In this document: piece after piece, positions 1 through 7,026 of the stretch
How the letters are laid out: every line of letters begins with the position of its first letter
How positions within the stretch are numbered: the first letter of the stretch is position 1
Source of the DNA: Pseudomonadota bacterium
GTDB taxonomy: Bacteria > Pseudomonadota > Alphaproteobacteria > Ferrovibrionales > Ferrovibrionaceae
Assembly: GCA_021793055.1 (NCBI GenBank)
Contig: JAJYTL010000070.1
Coordinates: 1-12,399 of the forward strand
Direction: 5' to 3'
DNA length: 12,399 nt
The notes under the pieces: generated by a model
Databases searched by the model: none
The model's input: the letters and a program-made list of their open reading frames with translations, nothing else
What the model was told of the DNA's origin: nothing
Position numbers and translations under genes: made by a program

Positions 1-12
1 CGGCATATGCTC

Positions 13-16
13 CTAG
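13..16. repeat. Left CTAG target-site duplication
   Basis: CTAG lies directly outside the left terminal repeat and is matched by CTAG at 1195-1198. Removing the IS and one copy joins positions 1-16 directly to 1199 onward and restores the DNA downstream of cyaY. Confidence 0.8.
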
Positions 17-1194
17 GGAACCTCTGAACAAGTAGCGGCTGGGACAAGGTGTTTCATCGCAGGAGGCTCAGAAGTCAAAGGATGAAGGTGTTGGTGCGGT
101 GCGGAGCGCCGCATCGGACGTTGATGACGCGGTTTTGGCCACCGCCAGACATACTACGCCCCCGATCGCAGGAGATGGCGTCGGACGATGAAGAGATTGG
201 CCAGGGCACAGGTGACGAACAGCCGATGGGCGTTCTTGTCGAGGCCGCGGTAGCGGACCTTGGCGAAGCCGAACACCCGCTTGATGACGCCAATGACGTG
301 CTCGACCCGGCTGCGCACGCTGGACTTGGTGCGGTTCTTCCGGCGCTCCTGCTCATCGACGACACCCCGATGGCGATAGCGGCGGTTGGTGAAGTCCCGG
401 GCCTTGGGGGCGTGCTCCTTGATGACGTCGGTCTGGCCCCGGTAGGCCTGATCGCCCCAGACGCGGGTCTCCTCGCCGTGCAGCAGGTCGGCCAGCACCG
501 CGCTGTCGGCGACATGGGCGGCGGTGGCGACCGCGGCGTGGATCAGCCTGGTCTTGCTGTCGACGCCGACGTGGGCCTTCATGCCGAAGTACCACTGATT
601 GCCCTTCCTGGTCTGGTGCATGTCGGGGTCACGCGCCTTGTCGGCATTCTTGGTCGAGGACGGCGCATTGATAATGGTGGCGTCGACGATCGTCCCGCGC
701 GCGATCTTGATGCCTTGGGCCTCCAGATAGCGGTGCACCTCCTCGAACAGCCGGCGGCCCAGGTCATGCTCCTCCAGAAGGTGACGGAAGCGGCACACCG
801 TCGTCTCGTCCGGCACCGGCTCGCGACCCAGGTCGATACCCGCAAACCCTCGCATCGACACCGACTCGTAGAGCGCCTCCTCGACCGCCGGGTCCGACAG
901 GTTGAACCACTGCTGCAGAAAATAGGTCCGCAGCATCCGCTCCAGCCCTACAGGCGGACGGCCGTTGCCGGGCTTCGGATAGACCGGCTCGATCAGCCGG
1001 CACAGATCGCCCCACGGCACCACTTGCTCCATCTCCACCAGAAACGCCGCCCGCCGCGTCGTTTTGGCGTAGCGCTCAAATCCACTCGTCGCGAACGTCA
1101 TCTGCTTCATCGACCGATCCAACCCTCAATTCCGCAGCTTGATCTCTTCGAATCACATCCTCACCTTCGTGTCGAAGACTTTTTCAGAGTTTCC
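17..1194 (-). mobile_element. Complete IS5-family insertion sequence (1178 bp)
   Basis: The element is bounded by imperfect terminal inverted repeats: GGAACCTCTGAACAAGT at 17-33 and, read from the other strand, GGAAACTCTGAAAAAGT at 1178-1194 (15 of 17 bases agree). CTAG flanks both ends (13-16 and 1195-1198), which is the expected 4-bp target duplication of an IS5-type element with a YTAR target preference. One full-length transposase gene fills most of the element on the minus strand. About 135 bases at the left end lie downstream of that gene and hold only a weak stem-loop (100-113). Intact ends, an intact target duplication and an open transposase suggest a fairly recent insertion that may still be able to move. 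The family assignment comes from protein motifs and target type; the exact IS name needs a database match. Confidence 0.9.
154..1110 (-). CDS. IS5-family DDE transposase
   Basis: The protein catalyses cut-and-paste movement of the surrounding IS. Starting from the ATG at 1110 it has 318 residues, a normal length for IS5-group transposases. The N-terminal part carries the usual IS5 region (YFLQQWFNLSD, then EPVPDETTVCRFRHLLE). The RNase H-like catalytic core shows the DDE triad: the first Asp in IVDATII (about residue 143), the second in VWGDQAYRG (about 220), and the Glu in SRVEHVIGVIKRVFGF (about 270) within the family's C-terminal signature. The frame is open for four more codons upstream to a TTG at 1122. 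I prefer the ATG at 1110, although neither start has a strong ribosome binding site. No frameshift or internal stop is seen, so it is probably functional. It is co-directional with cyaY upstream, so read-through from that operon could raise its expression. Confidence 0.93.
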   Translation of the reverse strand: MKQMTFATSGFERYAKTTRRAAFLVEMEQVVPWGDLCRLIEPVYPKPGNGRPPVGLERMLRTYFLQQWFNLSDPAVEEALYESVSMRGFAGIDLGREPVPDETTVCRFRHLLEEHDLGRRLFEEVHRYLEAQGIKIARGTIVDATIINAPSSTKNADKARDPDMHQTRKGNQWYFGMKAHVGVDSKTRLIHAAVATAAHVADSAVLADLLHGEETRVWGDQAYRGQTDVIKEHAPKARDFTNRRYRHRGVVDEQERRKNRTKSSVRSRVEHVIGVIKRVFGFAKVRYRGLDKNAHRLFVTCALANLFIVRRHLLRSGA

Positions 1195-1198
1195 CTAG
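1195..1198. repeat. Right CTAG target-site duplication, overlapping the cyaY stop
   Basis: CTAG lies directly outside the right terminal repeat. On the minus strand its TAG (complement of 1195-1197) is the stop codon of cyaY, so the duplicated target itself supplies the stop. Confidence 0.8.
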
Positions 1199-1521
1199 GG
1201 CGCGATCCTCATCCCGGCCGCGCGCGCGAATTCGGCTTCGAGAAGGGCGTCAAGGTCGCCGCCGCCGCGGGTCGAGAGCCAGGCCGCGCGCGCCGCGTCG
1301 TACTGGTAGTGGCTGGCGCCCGAAAGCGGCGAGGACAGCCAGAGCTGGCGCGTCGGCGCGTGCTTGCTAAGGACGAAGGTGCCGATGCCCTCGGCTTCGA
1401 CGGTGAGAATCCCATTCTCGAAATCGACGTCAAGCGCATCCGGCTCCGCCGCTTCCAGCGCGTCGAACCAGCGCCGTTGCATCGCCTCGGCAGCGGCGAG
1501 GAAGTCGCTTTCGTGCATCAT
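1195..1521 (-). CDS. cyaY: Iron donor protein CyaY (bacterial frataxin)
   Basis: This 108-residue protein matches the frataxin/CyaY family over its full length. The family binds iron and partners the IscS/IscU machinery in Fe-S cluster assembly in the cytoplasm. Visible features are an acidic N-terminal helix (residues 1-35, rich in Glu and Asp), the strand DVDFENGILTVE, and the hallmark KHAPTRQLWLSSPLSG segment, followed by WLSTRGGGDLDALL. The start at 1521 is supported by GGGAG eight bases upstream; a second ATG follows immediately. The stop is TAG within the CTAG target duplicated by the IS, so the reading frame is complete even though the IS abuts it directly. The upstream membrane-protein gene ends 40 bases away on the same strand, suggesting co-transcription. 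Any native terminator downstream of cyaY has been displaced by the IS. Confidence 0.92.
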   Translation of the reverse strand: MMHESDFLAAAEAMQRRWFDALEAAEPDALDVDFENGILTVEAEGIGTFVLSKHAPTRQLWLSSPLSGASHYQYDAARAAWLSTRGGGDLDALLEAEFARAAGMRIAP

Positions 1522-1561
1522 GGCGAAGGCTCCCGGGATCGAACGATCTTGCGCAAAGGCT

Positions 1562-1930
1562 CTAGAGCAGGACGTAGACGAAAAGCATGACGAAGCCGAC
1601 CACGGCGACCAGCGCGTGGATGCCGATCGGCGCGCCCGGCAGCCGGCCGCGTTTCATATGCGCCCGGAGCAGGATCAGCCCGCCGAGCGACGCGACGACG
1701 AAAAACACCAGAGCGATGGCGCCGAACTGGCTGGTGCCGGTGGCAAGCCCGCGTATCGGACCGTCGAGCCCGAGGGCGAGCAGCACGAGACCGCCGACGG
1801 CGAGCACGCCGTGCAGCGCGGCAAGCGGCACCGGCGGCGTCCGCGCCCCCGAAGACGAAAGATGGATGATCGCCATGACGGCGCCGACGAGCACCGCGAG
1901 GGCGAAAAGAATGAGCGAAATCGCCAGCAT
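1562..1930 (-). CDS. Small four-helix membrane protein, function unknown
   Basis: I do not recognise a named family. The ATG at 1930 gives 122 residues, almost all hydrophobic, with four predicted membrane helices (about 1-23, 37-54, 68-89 and 102-122). An in-frame GTG at 1945 would add five residues; the ATG has GGGG upstream in GCGGGGCCAAGTG, whereas the GTG has no convincing binding site. The two halves look alike: each has a helix ending near a His (H23, H91), a short loop, then a second helix opening with Pro, His and a V/L-A-V-x-G pattern (H40, H105). It lies 40 bases upstream of cyaY on the same strand, so a link to iron or haem handling is possible but is inference from position. The stop lies in a 10-bp palindrome, GCTCTAGAGC (1559-1568). 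Confidence 0.72.
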   Translation of the reverse strand: MLAISLILFALAVLVGAVMAIIHLSSSGARTPPVPLAALHGVLAVGGLVLLALGLDGPIRGLATGTSQFGAIALVFFVVASLGGLILLRAHMKRGRLPGAPIGIHALVAVVGFVMLFVYVLL

Positions 1931-1950
1931 CACTTGGCCCCGCACACTGT

Positions 1951-1976
1951 TACGTTATCGAGGTACGTTATCGAGG
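1951..1976. repeat. Perfect 13-bp tandem repeat, candidate operator
   Basis: TACGTTATCGAGG occurs twice back to back (1951-1963 and 1964-1976) with no mismatch. It lies 21 bases upstream of the membrane-protein start and within the divergent gap toward the glutamate dehydrogenase gene, where a pair of regulator sites would be expected. It is distinctly less GC-rich than its surroundings. No regulator family is recognised for this sequence. Confidence 0.6.
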
Positions 1977-2109
1977 GCCGCGCCCCGGCTCCGGCCTTCG
2001 GCCCCCCGCGCGCCGCACCGGCGCGTGGCCTGCATCAAACTCCATTCCAGGGACGGAGAGCAAGGCCCGATCGGTCGGCCGCGTCGGCGCGGGCCGCGCG
2101 CGTCACAGT

Positions 2110-2138
2110 TTGTTAACCATCCGAGCCTAGCGTAAGCT
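2110..2138 (+). promoter_or_regulatory. Possible sigma-70-like promoter for glutamate dehydrogenase
   Basis: TTGTTA (2110-2115) and TAAGCT (2133-2138) are separated by 17 bases. The match is only 4 of 6 to the -35 consensus and 3 of 6 to the -10 consensus, so this is tentative. It would start transcription near 2145 and give a leader of about 60 bases. Confidence 0.3.
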
Positions 2139-2151
2139 TGGATTCTTCGGC

Positions 2152-2186
2152 CCGTGCCCGAGGCATCGCATGCCGAGGCGGCACGG
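2152..2186 (+). promoter_or_regulatory. Two-tier stem-loop in the glutamate dehydrogenase leader
   Basis: CCGTGCC (2152-2158) pairs with GGCACGG (2180-2186). Inside it GGCAT (2162-2166) pairs with ATGCC (2170-2174) across a 3-base loop. The structure ends nine bases before the AGGGAG ribosome binding site (2195-2200), a place where it could influence translation or message stability. There is no U-run, so it does not look like an intrinsic terminator. Confidence 0.45.
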
Positions 2187-2206
2187 TCCGGGATAGGGAG
2201 ATCGCC

Positions 2207-5200
2207 ATGCCATCGACAAGCGAAGACCCGGTTCGCGAGCGGATCGCGGCCGTCATCGCCCATCTTCGCGCCCGGCTCGGCGACAAGCCGGACCGCGCCG
2301 ATCTGGAATATTTCGTCCGCCTGATGCTGCAGCGAATGGCGCCCGAAGAGGCCGCCGGCCGCAGCGTCGAAAACCTCTACGGCGCTAGCCTCAGTCTATG
2401 GCGCTTCGCCGAGGCGCGCGCGCCGGGTGAGCCGCGGATTCGCGTCTATAACCCGAAGATCGAGCGCGACGGCTGGGGCTCGCCGCACACGGTGGTGGAC
2501 ATCGTCAACGACGACATGCCCTTCCTCGTCGATTCGGTCGGCCTCGCGCTGACCAATGCCGGGCACGAGCTGCATCTTCTGCTGCATCCGATCGTCGAGA
2601 CCCGGCGCGACGCCGCCGGCAAACGCGGGCCGGCCGGCGATAACATCCGCGAATCGGTGATGCATGTCGAAATCGGCCAAGTCGCCGATACGGCTGCGCT
2701 CGAGGCCATCGCCGCCGATCTCGAGCGGGCTCTCGCCGACGTCCGCGCCGCCGTCGCCGACTGGCAGCCGATGCAGGCCGCGCTCGGGCGCGCCCTGCGG
2801 CAGCTGGAGGAGACGCCGCCGCCGCTCGACCCCGGCGAGGTCGCCGAGGCGATCGCGCTGTTGCGCTGGATGGGCGACAACAACTTTACCTTCCTCGGCT
2901 ATCGCGAGTACGATTACCGCGGCGGCGCGGAAGGCGGCGATCTTCGCATCGTCGCGGGCTCGGGGCTCGGCATTCTGCGCAGGCCGGAACATCGCGTCAT
3001 GGGCGGACGCGGCGGCTTCAACGTCGCGACCGAGGAAGTACAGCGCTTCCTCAAGCGGCGCGAGCTTCTCATCGTCACCAAGGCCAACGCGCGCTCGACC
3101 ATCCACCGCGCGGTGCCGCTCGACTATATCGGCGTCCGCCGCTTCGACGAGGCCGGCGAGGCGATCGGCGAATGGCGCTTCATCGGCCTCTTCACGTCGA
3201 GCGCCTATAGCCACAGCCCCCGCGACATCCCGCTATTGCGCCGCAAGGTGCGAAAGGTGATCGAGCGCGCCGGGCTGGCGCCGCAGAGCTACGACGCCAA
3301 GGCGCTGCTCCATATACTCGACAGCTATCCCCGCGACGAGTTGTTCCAGATCTCGGAGAACGATCTGTTCGACATCGCGACCGGCGTGCTGCCGCTGGAG
3401 ACGCGCCCGCGCATCCGCGTCTTTCCACGCCGCGACGAATTCGGCCGTTTCGTCTCCTGCCTCGTCTACGTGCCGCGCGAGCGCTACGACAGCGAGCTCG
3501 GCCAACGCTTCGCGGCGATTCTCGGCCAGGCCTTCCACGGCGAGGTCGGCGCTTTCCATATCCAGATCGGCGACGAGCCGTTGGCGCGGCTCCATGTCGT
3601 CATCGCGACGCCGCCCGACGCACCGCGCGATATCGCAATTGCGGCGATCGAGAGCAAGCTCCAAGCGGCGGCGCGGCTCTGGCCCGACGATCTCAAGGCG
3701 GCGCTGGCGGAGAAACTCGGCGAGGCCGACGGCAATCGGCTGTTCGATCGCTTTTCGACCGCCTTTCCCGCCGCCTACCGCGACCGTTACGACGTCGCGA
3801 CGGCGCTGTTCGACATCTCGAAGATCGAGACCCTGAGCGCTGGGAACGCGCTCGCCGTCAATCTCGCGCAGCCCCTCGAGGCGGGGCCGGGCGAGCTGAC
3901 CTTCAAGCTCTATCATCTGGCGGCGCCGGTGCCGCTGTCCGATTGCCTGCCGGTGCTGGAGCACATGGGATTCCGGGTGATCGAGGAAAACCCGTTCCAG
4001 ATCGCACGCAACCACGGCGCCACCTCGGCCTGGATTCACGAGTTCCGCCTGGAAAAGCGCGACGGCGCCGCGATCGACCTCGGCCGCGCCAAGGACAAGT
4101 TCGAGACCGCCTTCGAGCGTATCTGGCACGGCGCGGCGGAGGACGACCGCTTCAACCGGCTGGTGCTGGAAGCCGATCTCGATTGGCGCGAGGTCTGGAT
4201 CCTGCGCGCCTATTGCAAGTACCTGCGCCAGATCGGCGCGCTTTTCAGCCAGGCCTATATGGAGGACGCGCTGTTCGCCAACGGCGCGATCGCGGCGCTT
4301 TTGATCCGCCTCTTCCACGCGCGCTTCGATCCGGCGAACGACGAGAGCAGGGCCGAGCGGGCGGCGGCCGTGGCGCGCGAGGTCGAGGCGGCGCTGGATC
4401 GCGTCGAAAGCCTGGACGAGGACCGCATCCTCCGCCGCTACAAGCATCTCATCGAGGCGACGCTGCGGACCAATTTCTATCTCGCGCCGAAGAAGCCCTA
4501 TCTCGCGCTCAAGCTCGCGAGCACGGAGATCGAGGATCTGCCGCTGCCCCGCCCGATGGTCGAGATATTCGTCCATTCGCCGAGCGTCGAGGCGATCCAT
4601 CTGCGCGGCGGCAAGGTCGCGCGCGGCGGCATCCGCTGGTCCGACCGGCGCGAGGACTTCCGCACCGAGATTCTCGGCCTGATGAAGGCGCAGATGGTGA
4701 AGAACGCGGTCATCGTGCCGGTCGGCGCCAAGGGCGGCTTTGTGCCGAAGCGCCCGCCTTTCGGCCAGGGCCGCGCCGCGGTTCAGGCCGATGCCATCGC
4801 CTGTTACCAGGACCTGATCCGCGGCCTGCTCGATCTCACCGACAATTTCCTCGGCCAGAGGCTGGTGCCGCCGACGGACGTGGTGCGCCACGACGACGAC
4901 GACCCCTATCTTGTGGTCGCCGCCGACAAGGGCACCGCGACCTTCTCCGACATCGCCAACGGCATCGCCAAGGAATACGGCTACTGGCTCGGCGACGCCT
5001 TCGCTTCCGGCGGCTCCGCCGGCTACGACCACAAGAAGATGGGCATCACCGCACGCGGCGCCTATGAAATGGTCAAGCGCCATTTCCGCGAGATCGGCGT
5101 CGATCTCGCGCGCGCGCCGATCACCGCCGTCGGCATCGGCGACATGTCGGGCGACGTTTTCGGCAATGGCATGCTGCTGGTGCCGAAGCTGAAGCTTGTC

Positions 5201-7003
5201 GCCGCCTTCGATCACCGCCATGTCTTTCTCGACCCCGACCCCGATATCGACAAGGCGCTCGCCGAGCGGCGGCGGCTGTTCGAGCTGCCGGCCTCGTCCT
5301 GGGCCGATTACGACCAGACGCTGATCTCGAAAGGCGGCGGCGTCTTCGAGCGCAAGCTGAAAACCGTGCCGATCTCGCCCGAGGTCAAGGCCCGCTTCGG
5401 CATCGCCGCCGATCACTTGACGCCGCTCGAACTCATTCGCGCCCTGCTCACGGCCGAGGTCGATCTGTTGTGGAACGGCGGCATCGGCACCTATGTCAAG
5501 GCGAGCGGGGAAAGCCACGCCGAGGTCGGCGACCGCGCCAACGACGGCGTGCGGGTGAACGGCGCCGATCTCCGCGCCAAGGTGGTGGGCGAGGGCGGCA
5601 ACCTCGGCTTCACCCAGCGCGGCCGCATCGAATATGCCGCCAAGGGCGGGCGCATCAACACCGACGCGCTCGACAATTCCGCCGGCGTCGATACCTCGGA
5701 TCACGAGGTCAATATCAAGATCCTGCTCGATTCGCTGGTCGCCGAGGGCGAGCTCACGGAAAAACAGCGGAACGCGCTGTTGCAAACGATGACCGACGAG
5801 ATCGCGGCCCTGGTGTTGCGCGACAATTATCTGCAAGGTCAGGCGGTGTCGCTGGTCGAGGCCGAGGGCGCGCGCGCGCTGCCGGCGCTCGAGCGGCTGA
5901 TGCGGGGCCTGGAACAGGCGGGCAAGCTCGATCGCGCGGTCGAGTTCCTGCCCGATACGGCCGAGGTCGCGGCCCGGGCCAAGGCGGGCCAGGGCCTGAC
6001 TAGGCCCGAGATCGCGGTGCTGCTCGCCTATGCCAAGACCTCGCTCTACGGCGATCTTCTGGCGAGTGGCCTGCCCGAGGACGCGGCCTTCGCCGGCGAT
6101 CTCGCCAATTATTTCCCGCGCGAATTGCACGAGCGCTTCGGCGCGGCGATCAAGCGCCATCGCCTCGGCCGCGAGATCGTCGCGACGGCGATCGCCAACA
6201 GCGTCGTCAACCGCGCCGGCCCCGGCTTCATCGGCGACGTCGCGGAAGAGACCGAGGCGCCGCCCGACGCCATCGCCCGCGCCTATGTCATCGCGCGCGA
6301 CGTGTTCGAGCTGCGCCGCTACTGGCGCGAGGTTGAGGTGCTCGACAACAAGGTGCCGGCGGCGCACCAGACCGAGATGCTGCGCGCCGCGAACGAGCTT
6401 CTGCGCGCCGCCGTGTTGTGGTTCCTGCGTCAAAAAGGCGGCGCCATCGATATCGTGACCACCGTCGCGGCCTATGCGCCGGGGATCGCCGCCTTGCGCG
6501 AGGACCTACGTGGCCTGCTCGGCGAGGCGGCGCCGGATCTCGGCCAAGCGGCGGCACGCCTCGCGGCTGAGGGCGTGCCGGAATGGCTCGCCAACGCCGC
6601 CGCCGCCGCGCCCTATCTCGCCGCCGCCCCCGCCATCGTCGACGCCGCGACGACGCTTCGGGCCGAGACGGGCCGGGTCGGGCGTGTTTTCTTCAGCCTC
6701 GGCCATGCGCTCGGGCTGGACTGGCTGAGGCAATCGGCGCGTAGCGCCGAGTTCGCCGATTACTGGCAGCGGCTTGCCGCCGCGACGGCGGCGGAAGACC
6801 TGACCCTTCTGCAGCGTGATCTCACGATCGCCGTGCTCGAACACGCCAACGGCGACTGGGACCAAGCGATCGCCGAGTGGCGCGAGCGCCGGGGCGCCGG
6901 CCTCGCCCGGCTGGAGCAGCTGGTCGAGGAATGCCGGCTTTCGGGCAATATCGATGCGGCCAGGCTTGCCATCGCCAACCGGCACCTGCAAGCTATGCTG
7001 TGA
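2207..7003 (+). CDS. gdhB: NAD-dependent glutamate dehydrogenase, large (180-kDa) class
   Basis: The enzyme oxidatively deaminates L-glutamate to 2-oxoglutarate and ammonia with NAD+, in the cytoplasm, mainly when amino acids serve as carbon source. It has 1598 residues, typical of this class (compare Pseudomonas GdhB and Caulobacter GdhZ). I chose the ATG at 2207 because AGGGAG lies six bases upstream; a TTG at 2138 is in frame but has no such site. The N-terminal half (about 1-700) corresponds to the regulatory ACT-like and helical region. The catalytic part shows GGIRWSDR (about 807-814), GAKGGFVPK (from 840), DKGTATFSD (907-915), SGGSAGYDHKKMG (about 935-947), the nucleotide-binding stretch GIGDMSGDVFGNG (976-988), WNGGIGTYVKAS (from 1089), and EGGNLGFTQRGRIEYA followed by GGRINTDALDNSAGVD. 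The C-terminal 370 residues or so are mostly helical. No disruption is seen. A transporter gene follows after 23 bases. Confidence 0.96.
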   Translation: MPSTSEDPVRERIAAVIAHLRARLGDKPDRADLEYFVRLMLQRMAPEEAAGRSVENLYGASLSLWRFAEARAPGEPRIRVYNPKIERDGWGSPHTVVDIVNDDMPFLVDSVGLALTNAGHELHLLLHPIVETRRDAAGKRGPAGDNIRESVMHVEIGQVADTAALEAIAADLERALADVRAAVADWQPMQAALGRALRQLEETPPPLDPGEVAEAIALLRWMGDNNFTFLGYREYDYRGGAEGGDLRIVAGSGLGILRRPEHRVMGGRGGFNVATEEVQRFLKRRELLIVTKANARSTIHRAVPLDYIGVRRFDEAGEAIGEWRFIGLFTSSAYSHSPRDIPLLRRKVRKVIERAGLAPQSYDAKALLHILDSYPRDELFQISENDLFDIATGVLPLETRPRIRVFPRRDEFGRFVSCLVYVPRERYDSELGQRFAAILGQAFHGEVGAFHIQIGDEPLARLHVVIATPPDAPRDIAIAAIESKLQAAARLWPDDLKAALAEKLGEADGNRLFDRFSTAFPAAYRDRYDVATALFDISKIETLSAGNALAVNLAQPLEAGPGELTFKLYHLAAPVPLSDCLPVLEHMGFRVIEENPFQIARNHGATSAWIHEFRLEKRDGAAIDLGRAKDKFETAFERIWHGAAEDDRFNRLVLEADLDWREVWILRAYCKYLRQIGALFSQAYMEDALFANGAIAALLIRLFHARFDPANDESRAERAAAVAREVEAALDRVESLDEDRILRRYKHLIEATLRTNFYLAPKKPYLALKLASTEIEDLPLPRPMVEIFVHSPSVEAIHLRGGKVARGGIRWSDRREDFRTEILGLMKAQMVKNAVIVPVGAKGGFVPKRPPFGQGRAAVQADAIACYQDLIRGLLDLTDNFLGQRLVPPTDVVRHDDDDPYLVVAADKGTATFSDIANGIAKEYGYWLGDAFASGGSAGYDHKKMGITARGAYEMVKRHFREIGVDLARAPITAVGIGDMSGDVFGNGMLLVPKLKLVAAFDHRHVFLDPDPDIDKALAERRRLFELPASSWADYDQTLISKGGGVFERKLKTVPISPEVKARFGIAADHLTPLELIRALLTAEVDLLWNGGIGTYVKASGESHAEVGDRANDGVRVNGADLRAKVVGEGGNLGFTQRGRIEYAAKGGRINTDALDNSAGVDTSDHEVNIKILLDSLVAEGELTEKQRNALLQTMTDEIAALVLRDNYLQGQAVSLVEAEGARALPALERLMRGLEQAGKLDRAVEFLPDTAEVAARAKAGQGLTRPEIAVLLAYAKTSLYGDLLASGLPEDAAFAGDLANYFPRELHERFGAAIKRHRLGREIVATAIANSVVNRAGPGFIGDVAEETEAPPDAIARAYVIARDVFELRRYWREVEVLDNKVPAAHQTEMLRAANELLRAAVLWFLRQKGGAIDIVTTVAAYAPGIAALREDLRGLLGEAAPDLGQAAARLAAEGVPEWLANAAAAAPYLAAAPAIVDAATTLRAETGRVGRVFFSLGHALGLDWLRQSARSAEFADYWQRLAAATAAEDLTLLQRDLTIAVLEHANGDWDQAIAEWRERRGAGLARLEQLVEECRLSGNIDAARLAIANRHLQAML

Positions 7004-7026
7004 CATCCGCCGCCGATCGCGTCCCG

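Noticed and set aside
1537..1568. Palindromes GATCG-aa-CGATC and GCTCTAGAGC between the membrane-protein gene and cyaY
   Set aside because: They are short, lack a T-run and lie within an apparent operon, so a terminator call is not supported.
49..1590. Open frame of 513 codons on the plus strand across the IS and cyaY
   Set aside because: It is antisense to a clear transposase and to cyaY, crosses the IS boundary, and has no family resemblance. It is a by-product of high GC3.
2009..2025. CGCGCC-gcacc-GGCGCG stem-loop in the divergent gap
   Set aside because: It is a short, GC-only stem of the kind expected by chance here and is not placed next to a gene end or start.
3233..6433. Very long (about 1066 codons) open frame antisense to gdhB
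   Set aside because: The opposite strand encodes a well-conserved dehydrogenase. The frame reflects codon bias, has no recognisable domain and no ribosome binding site that I can support.
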